Positions 8,932 to 17,480 are shown, counted from the stretch's first letter. The stretch: 64,000 nucleotides of DNA from Metabacillus sediminilitoris (GCF_009720625.1 NZ_CP046266.1:5251501-5315500); one strand, 5' to 3'. Notes: a model not told the origin generated them from the sequence alone. Made by a program: numbers and translations.

Positions 8932-9948
8932 CTACCTTTCTATATCGCCCACTGATTCTGTCATCGTCCGCAGTATTTCACTCTCCGATGACATCGGGGT
9001 ATCGCCTACAATTGTATGTGCAAGCATTCCTGCTGCTGCGGCAAATTCAACTGTTTTCTCAGGTGAAAACCCTTCCATTTCACCATGTATAATTCCACTT
9101 GTATAAGCATCTCCTGCGCCTATTCTGTCATAGACAGAAAACGTGAGTCTTTTTGAAAATGTGAATGTTTGATTCTTAAAGATAAAACCGCTCAAAGAAT
9201 GTGTATTGTTACCGTTGATTGAACGGTGCGTACCAGCAATGACAGAAATCGTGTATTTTTTCGCTACGGCTGGAATCAAATCCATGAGCTGCTCCCGGCG
9301 ATCTTCCATCTCGGTTTTCATACCAAGGACAAACATTGCGTCTTTTTCATTCATCATGACAATATCCGCCAAATGAAGCATCTCTTCATAATGTGGCTTC
9401 GCTTTTTCATATCCGTCTTCACCCCAGAGGGATGGACGATAGTTACAGTCAAAAACAACTGTACCTCCATTTTCTTTAACAGCTTTGGCGAATGTTTTCA
9501 TGTGATGACGAACAGAATCATTCATCGCAAGCGTGATTCCGCAAAAATGAACAACATCGATTTTCTTTGCCATATTATGAAAATCATACGTCCCCTCAGA
9601 GGATGTATTGAAACTGCTCTCAAGTCGATTGGAATAAGTAACCCGACTAGGCCGCGCACCGAATCCATTTTCTAAAAAGTACATTCCAACGTAAGTCCCA
9701 TCTCGTCTAATGAATGATTGTGTAATCCCTAGTTTTTGAAGGTACGATACTGCTGCATCGCCAACTGCATTCGCTGGCAATGTGGACACGAGATACCCTG
9801 TATGCCCAAAGCGTGCTAAAGCTGCGGTTACATTTACTCCCGTACCGGAGAAAGAATAGTTTAATGTGCTTGCTTGTGACAGGAGTTCATATCCCGGCAC
9901 CTGCAAGCGCATCATAACCTCTCCAAATGCTGCAACATGTTTAGACAT
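8932..9948 (-). CDS. kdgK: 2-keto-3-deoxygluconate kinase (PfkB family)
   Basis: A 338-residue PfkB-family sugar kinase. Visible signatures are the N-terminal AFGEVMMRL, the glycine-rich FSGTGVNVTAALARFG, and the C-terminal DRIGAGDAYTSG with the catalytic aspartate of GAGD. The substrate is assigned as 2-keto-3-deoxygluconate (giving KDPG) because the gene sits between a KDPG-type aldolase and a gluconate-type permease. The start is ATG at 9948, which overlaps the aldolase stop by 8 bases (ATGTCTAA) and implies coupling. A longer upstream frame lies inside the aldolase gene and is rejected. Confidence 0.85.
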   Translation of the reverse strand: MSKHVAAFGEVMMRLQVPGYELLSQASTLNYSFSGTGVNVTAALARFGHTGYLVSTLPANAVGDAAVSYLQKLGITQSFIRRDGTYVGMYFLENGFGARPSRVTYSNRLESSFNTSSEGTYDFHNMAKKIDVVHFCGITLAMNDSVRHHMKTFAKAVKENGGTVVFDCNYRPSLWGEDGYEKAKPHYEEMLHLADIVMMNEKDAMFVLGMKTEMEDRREQLMDLIPAVAKKYTISVIAGTHRSINGNNTHSLSGFIFKNQTFTFSKRLTFSVYDRIGAGDAYTSGIIHGEMEGFSPEKTVEFAAAAGMLAHTIVGDTPMSSESEILRTMTESVGDIER

Positions 9949-10696
9949 GTTGATCCACCAATTTCTTGATCGTTTCAAGTAATTCGCGGACATCTTCGAC
10001 ATTTGTTTTTCCTGTTTCTTTGTCGATAATCGATGAATACACGTGAGGAATGACTTGCGGCACATTAGCCTCTAAAGCAATACGCAAGATTGTTTCAAAA
10101 TTCTCCTTGTCAATCCCTCCTGTTGGTTCTAACGCGAATCCTTCTTCCCCGCATGCTTGTGCAACTGCACGGAACTCGTTTTCACTGCTTAACCCGTTCA
10201 TTGGGAAGTATTTTAATGCATTGCCGCCCATATCCCGTACAAGCGCAATTGCCGTTTTGATCGGTACAATCGCATGCTCGTCCTGTGCAGCACTAACCGG
10301 ACCTGTTGAGATATTTACATATCCTGCGCGTCCTGTCGGAGACACTAAACTATTGATCCAGCTATCTTTTTCACCAAGGTTTGCACGTGTTGCTCCTACA
10401 GAAGGAAATACTTGGTTAATATGACTGCCAGGGTAGTATTTCGCAATCTCTGCTACTACAGCAGCTTGACGATTGTCACCAGCGCCCAATCCAATTGATA
10501 CGGCTTCATCAATTTCTTTTCCGTATTCTTTCATTGCTGCTACTGCTTCTTCTACTGTTGGGTAATCTTTTGAAAGAACACCGACTAAAACATATCCTTC
10601 AGCTGCTTCGAATACCTCTTTGGCATTCTCGACACTATTTGCTAAAACATTTAATGAAACACGGTCCTTGTAAAAACGTTTTTTAATGGTTGTCAT
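9941..10696 (-). CDS. dgaF: KDPG aldolase, DgaF type
   Basis: A 251-residue protein resembling DgaF of the Salmonella D-glucosaminate pathway, which cleaves 2-keto-3-deoxy-6-phosphogluconate to pyruvate and glyceraldehyde-3-phosphate. Features include GLGAGDNRQ, HINQVFPSVGATRA, GNALKYFPMNG (with the likely Schiff-base lysine) and FALEPTGGID. It is longer than the classical 213-residue Eda aldolase, as expected for DgaF. It starts 2 bases before the stop of dgaE and overlaps kdgK, so the three genes are one translational block. Confidence 0.87.
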   Translation of the reverse strand: MTTIKKRFYKDRVSLNVLANSVENAKEVFEAAEGYVLVGVLSKDYPTVEEAVAAMKEYGKEIDEAVSIGLGAGDNRQAAVVAEIAKYYPGSHINQVFPSVGATRANLGEKDSWINSLVSPTGRAGYVNISTGPVSAAQDEHAIVPIKTAIALVRDMGGNALKYFPMNGLSSENEFRAVAQACGEEGFALEPTGGIDKENFETILRIALEANVPQVIPHVYSSIIDKETGKTNVEDVRELLETIKKLVDQHV

Positions 10697-10697
10697 T

Positions 10698-11801
10698 TTA
10701 TTTTCCTCCTACTAATTCACGTATCTTAGATTCAATTACCTCAATATCATCATTTTGCAGCGGACGGGGATCGATATCGAAATAGCCCTGTCTCACACCA
10801 TAATCACGTGTGTAGATGGCAATTTCACCTTCGCGCAGTCCTGTATTGACTTCTTTTGCAGTTATGTGTGCTAGTTTTGGATCAATTTGAATCCGTGCAC
10901 GGAATATCGCACGACCCGCTTCATCCTGAACAACCGTAACATTGACGCCCTCAAGTTCATTCAATGGCATTAAAGCTTGTAATAATTCTTTCTCTTGTTC
11001 ACTTTTATCTTCTTTTTTGCCGTATTCATCGAGAGCTTGAAGTAATCCAAATGTTGTTTCTTTCCCGACTTTCATACTGCGTCCAATACAATGTAATTGA
11101 ACTTTTACCCACTCAATATAGTTTCGCTTACCACCGATAATCCCTGATGTTGGACCTTCAATGGCCTTTGAACCGCTATAGATCGCTAGGTCTGAATATT
11201 TCACATACTTTTGAATGTCTTCTTCTGCCGCAGCATCGACGATGAGTGGAACTCCATTTCGCTGGGCAATTTCCCAAGCTTCCTCAACGGAAATCATATT
11301 TTTTTGGACTGCATGGTGTGATTTGACGTAAAGAATGGCTGCTGTGTTTTCAGAAATCGCATCCTCTATATGTTCCGCTCTTCCTTCATTGGCGTAGCCA
11401 ACTTCAACAAGCTTTCCACCGCCTAAATAAATCATCGTTTCAACAGGTGCTCCGTATTGGACGTTGTGGCCTTTCAGTATGATGATTTCACTTTTGGGAA
11501 TATCTTCTTGGTGAAGACGCTCACTTTTACGGCGATTCCCCTGTGTCACTATTGCGGCAACAGAAAGGGCAATACCGCTTGATGCCGAGTTAACGACGAC
11601 TGCTGCCTCTGAACCTAGAATGCTCGCTACATAGTCACCTGCTTTATCGACTAAATCAGCAATCTCAACATAATTTTGTCCACCTTGTTTCATCGCTTCC
11701 ATAACCGTATCAGTCGGAGCTGATACACCTAAGATACTCATTCGTCCACTTGCATTTATCACACGTTTAAGCCCATATTTAGCATTCAATGAATTCGCCA
11801 T
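10698..11801 (-). CDS. dgaE: DgaE-like PLP-dependent amino-sugar-acid ammonia lyase
   Basis: A 367-residue PLP enzyme of the SelA/DgaE group. The cofactor lysine is in SGSKAIEGPTSGI and the preceding LIVDAAAEED supplies the pyridine-binding aspartate. DgaE dehydrates and deaminates D-glucosaminate-6-phosphate to KDPG. Here no PTS transporter is present and a KDG kinase follows, so the substrate may be unphosphorylated glucosaminate (inference). The start is ATG at 11801 after AAAGGAGTGGTTGCAA; a TTG six bases earlier is possible. The gene overlaps the upstream amidohydrolase by 23 bases. Confidence 0.87.
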   Translation of the reverse strand: MANSLNAKYGLKRVINASGRMSILGVSAPTDTVMEAMKQGGQNYVEIADLVDKAGDYVASILGSEAAVVVNSASSGIALSVAAIVTQGNRRKSERLHQEDIPKSEIIILKGHNVQYGAPVETMIYLGGGKLVEVGYANEGRAEHIEDAISENTAAILYVKSHHAVQKNMISVEEAWEIAQRNGVPLIVDAAAEEDIQKYVKYSDLAIYSGSKAIEGPTSGIIGGKRNYIEWVKVQLHCIGRSMKVGKETTFGLLQALDEYGKKEDKSEQEKELLQALMPLNELEGVNVTVVQDEAGRAIFRARIQIDPKLAHITAKEVNTGLREGEIAIYTRDYGVRQGYFDIDPRPLQNDDIEVIESKIRELVGGK

Positions 11802-12876
11802 TTGCAACCACTCCTTTTGTTACTATTCTTCGGTCCGCTACTCGCTTTTCTCCTTCAGAATCAGTGAGTATAATCGGTTCATTTTGAACTGTAAAAAGTG
11901 TTATATTCGCAACGTCCCCAACCTTTATGCGGCCAAGCTCAAGTTTTTTAAGCCAGTTTGCTGCATTTGTCGTAACCGCTGCGATCACCTCTTCCAGCGA
12001 ATATCCTAAGGAAAGAAATTTTGTCAGTACATTTGCCATGCTATATACTGGACCGTTCATTCGGTTCTTTCGGTATATATCAGTACTGATCGTATTTAAA
12101 CCGATGTGATGTCGTTTTGCCGCTTCAGCAACTTTAAATGAAAAGCTTGCCGTACCATGACCAACATCCAAATGCACACCGCGTTCAATCGCATCCTTGA
12201 ACACTTGGAGGGGATTCCCTTTTGCATCAAAAAGATTATTTTGTTTCCCATTGAGATAATGGGTAATGATATCTCTTTTTTCCAAGAGTGGAATGATTTC
12301 ATCGATAGTTGGCGGCCCAGAACCAATGTGGACCATTAACGGCAATGATGTTTCAGTAGAAAGAGCACGCGCGATCCTTAAAGGCTCGATACCGCTTTCA
12401 CAAACAACACTTTTGCTAATCCGTGCCTTTAATCCAACGATTACCTCTTTATAATCCTTTACTGCTTGTACAACCTTCCCTTTATCTATCCATTCTAAAT
12501 TGGATAATTCATCCACCCTTTTTAACCCAATACGTGAAATATTCAAAAATGCATATAAGTTCGTTTTAGCTTTTTTTCTGCTTGCTGCCAAATCTGAAAT
12601 TCGGTCAGCTCCGCAGCTTCCTGCATCTACGATTGTCGTTACACCTTGCTTGACTCCTATTTCATCGATTTCATCGCCATACGGATCAAATTCAGGAAAT
12701 GCATGGACATGTAAATCAATCCAACCACTTGATACATAAGCACCCGAGTAATCTAATACATGCTTTCCGCGTCCATACCCAGCCTTTTCTATCTGAGCAA
12801 TTTTGCCATCCTCAATGACAATATCGATCTCTTCTCCATTTACTCGTTTTACATTACGTATTACGAAGTCTTTCAT
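11779..12876 (-). CDS. amidohydrolase (EF_0837/AHA_3915 type)
   Basis: A 365-residue metal-dependent amidohydrolase. It has the HxH metal motif in WIDLHVHAFPEFDP, a candidate carboxylated lysine in VGLKARIS, later metal ligands around MVHIGSGP and VHLDVGHG, and the final aspartate in NTISTDIY. Proteins of this subgroup are found with DgaE/DgaF homologues in other Firmicutes; tested members remove acyl groups, so a deacetylase acting on an N-acetylated sugar acid is a reasonable guess here. It is the first structural gene of the operon, behind two 21-bp operator repeats. Confidence 0.82.
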   Translation of the reverse strand: MKDFVIRNVKRVNGEEIDIVIEDGKIAQIEKAGYGRGKHVLDYSGAYVSSGWIDLHVHAFPEFDPYGDEIDEIGVKQGVTTIVDAGSCGADRISDLAASRKKAKTNLYAFLNISRIGLKRVDELSNLEWIDKGKVVQAVKDYKEVIVGLKARISKSVVCESGIEPLRIARALSTETSLPLMVHIGSGPPTIDEIIPLLEKRDIITHYLNGKQNNLFDAKGNPLQVFKDAIERGVHLDVGHGTASFSFKVAEAAKRHHIGLNTISTDIYRKNRMNGPVYSMANVLTKFLSLGYSLEEVIAAVTTNAANWLKKLELGRIKVGDVANITLFTVQNEPIILTDSEGEKRVADRRIVTKGVVANGEFIEC

Positions 12877-12984
12877 TCCATTTTCACCTTTTCCGTACTC
12901 TATTTAACCACGCTTACAATTCATATCATGCAGTCTTATTTCTTTCTCATACACATAGGATCGTATAGAAAAACAATTAATGTT

Positions 12985-13089
12985 CATAACGTTATAATGT
13001 TTGTTGGTGCAAGAAGTTGTTTAAGATTGATACAACGTAAAGATAACACAGAAAATCACCAATGTAAACATAACGTTATAATGTTTGTT
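12985..13089 (-). promoter_or_regulatory. duplicated 21-bp operator of the sugar-acid operon
   Basis: A 21-bp sequence with the perfect palindromic core ATAACGTTAT followed by AATGTTTGTT occurs twice, at 12985-13005 and 13069-13089, 84 bases apart (eight helical turns). Both copies lie between the amidohydrolase start and the divergently placed end of the GntR gene. This is the best candidate for the binding site of the adjacent GntR/UTRA regulator. The promoter itself could not be placed with confidence. Confidence 0.7.
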
Positions 13090-13150
13090 AGCTAAATTTA
13101 GATGTAAAATATTCCATTCTCCAACAAGGAACATTGAATAAAAGAAAAAA

Positions 13151-13179
13151 AGCTAAGAACTTATTGGGTAAACTTAGCT
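13151..13179 (-). terminator. terminator of the GntR gene
   Basis: AGCTAAG (13151-13157) pairs with CTTAGCT (13173-13179) and a long A run (T run on the minus strand) follows in the transcription direction. It is placed 8 bases after the GntR stop codon. Confidence 0.65.
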
Positions 13180-13186
13180 ATTTCTC

Positions 13187-13897
13187 CTATACATTTAAAT
13201 TTACAACATATTTATGAATATCGGTATTATAGTATCCGATCGAATATTCGATTAATTGTTCATTGATATCATAAGAATAACGAGTTCTTTGAAAAAGTGG
13301 TTTTGATTCGATCTTTAGCAGCTTAACAATTTTTTCATTTGGCGTCTCTACACCAAATTCATCTTGAAATCTGTTAAAGTATACTCCCTTTTCATACAAT
13401 AGTTCATATAAGGAATTTTTAAACGCTTCAGGGTCTAACGAAAGTGAAAATCGATCTGGAATATAGTGCGTAAAATGAATATATGGTTGATCATTTAACG
13501 TATAGATCCGCTCAATGCAATAGCACTCTCGTTCAAAATAGGTAGATAAAATTGGATGGCTTGAAACATCAACTTTAGTGATCGTTACGCTGCCCTTCCT
13601 TAAGGTATATCCTGTCGATAATAAATATTCAGAAAATCCCTGCCCCTTTGATAATTTCGAGATTGCTCGATTAGCCAATACTTTCGTACCGATACCGCTA
13701 TGTTTTTCCACATAGCCTTCAATTGTCAATTGTTCGACAGCTTTGCGTATCGTGATTTTACTAACGCCGAATTCCTTTTCTAAAACGGGTTCAGGCGGAA
13801 TTAACGAATTTTTTGGATAGTCTCCTTTTATGATCCGTTCTTTTAATTCATTTTTCACTTGAATATAAAATGGTCCCTTATTCCGTGACAATCTCAT
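13187..13897 (-). CDS. GntR/UTRA (HutC) transcriptional regulator
   Basis: A 236-residue regulator. The N-terminal winged helix-turn-helix (residues 8-72; EKEFGVSKITIRKAVEQLTIEGYV) is followed by a UTRA ligand-binding domain with ERECYCIERIYTLNDQPYIHFTHYIP and the C-terminal QRTRYSYDINEQLIEYSIGYYNTD. Family members usually repress and are released by a pathway sugar phosphate. It lies upstream of the sugar-acid operon on the same strand, separated from it by a terminator and the duplicated 21-bp operator, so it is the likely local repressor. Confidence 0.87.
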   Translation of the reverse strand: MRLSRNKGPFYIQVKNELKERIIKGDYPKNSLIPPEPVLEKEFGVSKITIRKAVEQLTIEGYVEKHSGIGTKVLANRAISKLSKGQGFSEYLLSTGYTLRKGSVTITKVDVSSHPILSTYFERECYCIERIYTLNDQPYIHFTHYIPDRFSLSLDPEAFKNSLYELLYEKGVYFNRFQDEFGVETPNEKIVKLLKIESKPLFQRTRYSYDINEQLIEYSIGYYNTDIHKYVVNLNV

Positions 13898-14284
13898 AAA
13901 GATCTACCTTTCCAACGTTTCTAATCTTTGATTTCGCATGGTTGCTTACCTTTCCATGTTCTCCCTTATTGTATCAATAATCTTTTTGAAAGTGTAGGAA
14001 TCAATTTCTCTCTTACGACCTAAGAGGGCTGTATTCTTTTCACGGATAAATTTACTTTTACAGAAAAAGAGGCTGACACTTGTAAAGGGTTCTGTTTTGA
14101 AGTGCTTTTCTAAAAAAACGTACCGAAATGACAGTTGTTTTGGCATTCGTAATGGCTTATAAAAAAAGCAAAACTCGCCACAGTCAGTATTGGCGAATTT
14201 TCTTTATTAAAATACCGGGTCCTTATTAAACTTAAGCACCCATTAGAATTCCTGTAGATTATTAATTATCAACTTTGAAAAAAA
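13898..14284. other. intergenic, IS-flank remnant
   Basis: No intact gene. It contains a GAGGCTGACA-type sequence at 14069-14110 that recurs in opposite orientation at 29169-29212, and a TCGCCA/TGGCGA hairpin (14175-14196) followed by a T-rich stretch. A 66-codon minus-strand frame over 13946-14146 runs through the repeat and is not credited as a gene. Confidence 0.45.
14069..14110 (+). repeat. GAGGCTGACA repeat, left copy
   Basis: Begins GAGGCTGACACTTGTAAAGG and continues TTCTGTTTTGAAGTGC. An inverted copy at 29169-29212 shares GAGGCTGACA, AAAGGGTTC and GTTTTGA-GTGC. It looks like the remnant end of a mobile element. Confidence 0.6.
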
Positions 14285-14353
14285 CAGGGCCCCTCAGTAA
14301 GATTTGAGTATAGACACCACTCTAACTCAAAACCTTAAGGAGGAAGCCCTTAT

Positions 14354-15628
14354 ATGAAGTTTAAAATGCAAGACAAACAAAATCAACTAATTGAGAGAAT
14401 TTCTGATAAACACCTTGTTGTTGGTGTTGATATTGCCCAAGAATTACACGTAGCTAGAGCTGTGAATTTCCGTGGAATAGTAGTCGGAGACCCTCTTACA
14501 TTTGAAAATAATGAAGATGGTTTTGCAAGATTACTACAATGGATTAACCAATTAATAACCAAAAAAGGATTTGATTCTACAATAGTTGGTATGGAACCTA
14601 CAGGACATTATTGGATTAACCTATCAAAATGGCTATTTGCTCAAGATATTGAAGCTGTAACTGTTAACCCCCATCTAGTGAAAAAAAACAAGGAAAACAG
14701 GGATAATACCCAATCCAAAAGTGATAAAAAAGATGCTCTTGTTATTGCTGATATGGTCAAAAATGGTTACTATTCCTTTATTCGTCCTACTTCAGAAGCC
14801 TTTGAAAAACTCAGAGTGCTAATGTCCAACCGGGATATGACGGTTAAAAGACTAGTCAGTACTATCAATCAAATTAACCGATGGGTAGATATTGTATTCC
14901 CTGAACTTCGACAGGTATTCAAAGATATTAAAGGGAAAGGTGCAATCGCCACTCTTCGCTTATTCCCTACACCAAATGAACTTCGTTCAATGAAGGCACC
15001 AGATATCGTTAAAGGTTGGAAAACTCAAATGAAGAGACAACCTGGGTTAAAAAAAGCACATCAATTAATTGAATTAGCTAAGCATTCAGTGGGAACGCGA
15101 CAAGCACTTGATGCTTATAAACTACACCTTGAACAATTAATTGAAGAGTTTGATCTAGCAACAGCTCAACTTGAACGAGTTGAAAAGGAAGTCACTGACG
15201 TTCTTAAACGAATTCCTTACGCAAGAAAGTTACTTGCCATTAAGGGGATTAGCGAAATTGCACTTGCAGGTATTTTAGGAGAAGCAGGAGATTTAAGTGG
15301 ATTTGCACACGGTAATTCCTTATTGCGTCATGCAGGATTACATCTGGCAGAGGCTAGTTCAGGTAAATGGAAAGGTCAAATTGTCCTCTCAAAACGTGGG
15401 AGATCTCGTTTACGTCGATTTTTGTACTTAGCAACTATGAGTCTAGTCATGAACAACCCTGATTTTAAAGAGCTGCACGCTAACAATGTTAAAGTGAAAA
15501 AAATGAAGAAAATGAAATCGATTATGAAATTAGTTCATAAACTCGCAAGAGTTTTAGTTGGAATGGCCCAAAAAAATGAATCTTATCGTCCCCACAAAGT
15601 ACAACCAATAGCTCAAATGGCTGCATAA
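14354..15628 (+). CDS. IS110-family transposase (DEDD)
   Basis: A 424-residue recombinase. The N-terminal RuvC-like DEDD domain shows VVGVDIAQE (first Asp), VGMEPTGHYW (Glu) and KSDKKDALVIADM (later Asp). The C-terminal Tnp_IS116/IS110/IS902 domain has LLAIKGISEIALAGILGE, LLRHAGLH, a serine-bearing SSGKWKGQ and KRGRSRLRRFLY. The frame is complete. The start follows AAGGAGGAAGCCCTTAT. The enzyme is expected to use an RNA guide encoded in the element's own non-coding end. Confidence 0.92.
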   Translation: MKFKMQDKQNQLIERISDKHLVVGVDIAQELHVARAVNFRGIVVGDPLTFENNEDGFARLLQWINQLITKKGFDSTIVGMEPTGHYWINLSKWLFAQDIEAVTVNPHLVKKNKENRDNTQSKSDKKDALVIADMVKNGYYSFIRPTSEAFEKLRVLMSNRDMTVKRLVSTINQINRWVDIVFPELRQVFKDIKGKGAIATLRLFPTPNELRSMKAPDIVKGWKTQMKRQPGLKKAHQLIELAKHSVGTRQALDAYKLHLEQLIEEFDLATAQLERVEKEVTDVLKRIPYARKLLAIKGISEIALAGILGEAGDLSGFAHGNSLLRHAGLHLAEASSGKWKGQIVLSKRGRSRLRRFLYLATMSLVMNNPDFKELHANNVKVKKMKKMKSIMKLVHKLARVLVGMAQKNESYRPHKVQPIAQMAA

Positions 15629-15699
15629 CTTAAACCAGAATACATTATTTAATGTACTAATATATAAACTAATAGCTTTAAGATTAATATTTTCGAATA

Positions 15700-15890
15700 T
15701 TGGCTTATTCGTAGGATCTCAAAGAAAGTACGAAGTACCGGATTTATTGTGCAAAAGGGCTCTGACCCGTTCCGTTAGAAAGACCGGCCTCTACCACTTG
15801 GATAGGTGTGACGAAGGAATGAGAGGGCAATTGACCCGTTGAGACATGGGAGCGAAAACCTCCAAGGGGAGCGTGGAGAATGCGTACATT
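15700..15890 (+). ncRNA. candidate seekRNA/bridge RNA of the IS1111-type element
   Basis: The ~400 non-coding bases after the transposase contain a GC-richer, fold-prone block in an AT-rich background, with many short complementary arms (for example GAAGTACCGG/CCGTTCC and GGAGCG...CTCC regions) and two similar GACCCGTT strings (15766, 15835). Its place inside the element, before the right inverted repeat, matches the known guide-RNA position in IS1111-group elements. Exact ends and structure are inferred. Confidence 0.5.
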
Positions 15891-16074
15891 ATATGGAAAT
15901 TATTGGAGTTATTACTACCTCCTTTATTTAAGTACGCCTTCATGTAGCCAAAATGGTCAAAACTCATTCAATTAATCCCCTACTATTCTTTCAAGTGATT
16001 TGAAATCCTGCGAATAAGTGAGTATTCGAGAGATAATCGTATCTAACTGAGGGAGCACAATAAGGAGCAATTCC

Positions 16075-16458
16075 TTAGTAACGTTTTGACAAAACAACAA
16101 ATGAAGAAAATACAGTTATTATTGTTAATGTTGCTAACAAACTAACTGTCTGATATCCATTTAAGTTAATGATTTCAAATTGAAAAAGCGGCATGAGAAT
16201 AACCATATAACATAAAATAAAGAAATAACTAAAAAACATTCCTCTTTCTCGTATTCTTTTTGAACGTTCATCATTTTCTTTAAATTGCGGATATAGATAT
16301 GCTAGACAAAAAGACATAACTGTTGTACCTAAAAAAACAAGTTCATGACCAACAAAGAAAGCCCCTGTTGATATGCTCGAAAAACCTATTAGCAGACTAT
16401 AAAATAAGAATATAAAGCCACTTATTAAGAAAAACCTTCTCCCTGCTTTACTACTCAT
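16075..16458 (-). CDS. four-span membrane protein, DUF2178-like
   Basis: A 127-residue integral membrane protein with four hydrophobic segments (about residues 8-28, 33-54, 74-93 and 101-122). The cytoplasmic loop between spans 2 and 3 reads FKENDERSKRIRERG, an ENDER...I(R/E)...A/G motif found in small DUF2178-like proteins. It is encoded 46 bases after an XRE regulator gene on the same strand. That pairing of regulator and small membrane protein is common in Bacillus and suggests autoregulation, but the function is unknown. Its 3' end is only a few bases from the inserted IS element, which does not disrupt it. Confidence 0.7.
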   Translation of the reverse strand: MSSKAGRRFFLISGFIFLFYSLLIGFSSISTGAFFVGHELVFLGTTVMSFCLAYLYPQFKENDERSKRIRERGMFFSYFFILCYMVILMPLFQFEIINLNGYQTVSLLATLTIITVFSSFVVLSKRY

Positions 16459-16504
16459 TTACATAAAAATAACCTCCTATCAAGGCAAATATAATCTTGT
16501 TAAA

Positions 16505-16711
16505 CTATTCTTTTTCTACATCTTCTAAAAGAAAAACTTTTTCTACAATTGTGTTAAAACAACGAGCAATTTGAATAGCAAGAGGCAATGAAGGATTGTA
16601 ACGCCCCTTTTCAATTGAAATAATTGTCTGGCGAGACACACCTAACATTTTTGCCATTTGTTCCTGAGAAATTCCATTCTCCTGCCTAAATTGTTTCATT
16701 CGATTTTTCAT
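16505..16711 (-). CDS. XRE-family regulator (YozG-like), 68 residues
   Basis: A compact helix-turn-helix protein: MKNRMKQFRQENGISQEQMA, then LGVSRQTIISIEKGRYNPSLPLAIQIARCF and an acidic tail. It covers one Cro/C1-type HTH with no other domain. The ATG at 16711 is preferred because AGAGGA abuts the upstream ATG at 16723 too closely to serve it. Two tandem GTAAAG-N4-CTTTAC palindromes lie 36 bases upstream and probably form the operator by which it controls itself and the downstream membrane protein. Confidence 0.85.
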   Translation of the reverse strand: MKNRMKQFRQENGISQEQMAKMLGVSRQTIISIEKGRYNPSLPLAIQIARCFNTIVEKVFLLEDVEKE

Positions 16712-16746
16712 ATAAGTAAACATTCCTCTCTATACATTATTAGAAT

Positions 16747-16779
16747 GTAAAGGAAACTTTACTGTAAAGGGTACTTTAC
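16747..16779 (-). promoter_or_regulatory. tandem palindromic operator of the XRE gene
   Basis: GTAAAGGAAACTTTAC (16747-16762) and GTAAAGGGTACTTTAC (16764-16779) are two perfect-arm palindromes (6 bp + N4 + 6 bp) separated by one base, so their centres are 17 bp apart. This is a classic arrangement for two HTH dimers binding side by side. Confidence 0.75.
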
Positions 16780-16850
16780 ATAAGCTCCAAAAGGATCGAA
16801 TGAATACTTTATACATTTTTATTTTACATAATGAAGTATTATAGGCACTG

Positions 16851-16878
16851 AAAAAAGGATCTTCGAAGATCCTTTTTT
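16851..16878. terminator. perfect 28-bp palindrome, orphan terminator-like
   Basis: AAAAAAGGATCTTC is followed immediately by its exact reverse complement. It has the form of a bidirectional terminator but stands about 140 bases upstream of the XRE gene and 270 upstream of the next plus-strand gene, with no gene ending at it. It may be left from a deleted gene. Confidence 0.5.
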
Positions 16879-17146
16879 ACTGCTTATTGGAGTACGTCAA
16901 TAATTTAAGGTATGCTAAGGAGCTATAAACAAATTAAGTTAGTTGAGTCACTGATACAACTAAAAATTATACTTATATACCGGGTCATTTAATCGTTTCT
17001 AAAGTAAGCTAGTAGAATAAAATAAATAGATAAGAGAACAAATTTTTTTAGGTCTCTACTAAAAATGGAACTAACCTATTATGAGAATGAGGTTTAATCT
17101 TTTATTCTCATTTTGTTGTCCTATTTACGGAAAGGAGGGAATATAA

Positions 17147-17443
17147 ATGCCTATTGTCAAACCATTCATGGCGGGAAGAAGATTTACAACCACAGCATCA
17201 ACAGGTACAGCTGCAGCTGCTGATTTAACATTTGCTAATACAGACTTTACCGATGATGCTGGTGTTACTACTTCAACATTTCCTGCTTCACCTGCGGTTG
17301 TAAATTTATATATTAATGGTGTACTTCAAACAAGTGATAATGTAACAGGTCTTTCCACTACTGCAGTAACTATTGTAGGCGGTGCTTCACTTGCTACTGA
17401 TTCTCCTACTATGCCAATTATACTTGAATTTATTATAAATTAG
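17147..17443 (+). CDS. DUF4183 protein, spore-surface candidate
   Basis: A 98-residue protein with one DUF4183 domain: a Thr/Ala-rich N-terminal part (TTTASTGTAAAADLTFANTD) and the conserved VNLYINGVLQTSDNV...PIILEFIIN ending. DUF4183 proteins are found in Bacillus exosporium/spore-coat layers, often fused to collagen-like repeats. The start follows GGAAAGGAGGGAATATAA. The neighbouring gene on the other strand carries a second DUF4183 domain with the same INGxxQ...xILxFI pattern, so the two are probably related surface proteins facing each other across a shared terminator. Confidence 0.78.
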   Translation: MPIVKPFMAGRRFTTTASTGTAAAADLTFANTDFTDDAGVTTSTFPASPAVVNLYINGVLQTSDNVTGLSTTAVTIVGGASLATDSPTMPIILEFIIN

Positions 17444-17480
17444 TTATTTGAATCAATTATAAAAATAGCTATTAAAAAAC

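Larger units (their letters stand above)
14285..16062 (+). mobile_element. IS110-family element of the IS1111 type
   Basis: The transposase gene is flanked by imperfect inverted repeats CCCTCAGTAAGAT (14291-14303) and, reverse-complemented, CCCTCAGTTAGAT (16041-16053): 12 of 13 bases match. Subterminal repeats and a long non-coding segment after the transposase are features of the IS1111 group, whose guide (seek) RNA lies downstream of the transposase. The right end stops about 15 bases from the end of the next minus-strand gene. Exact ends are estimated to within a few bases, because this family has no terminal repeats or target duplication. Confidence 0.65.

Noticed and set aside
12760..13095. 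111-codon plus-strand frame
   Set aside because: It overlaps the amidohydrolase start antisense and the duplicated operator; part of its sequence is simply the 21-bp repeat translated.
13946..14146. 66-codon minus-strand frame
   Set aside because: It passes through the dispersed GAGGCTGACA repeat, has no ribosome site and no recognisable domain.
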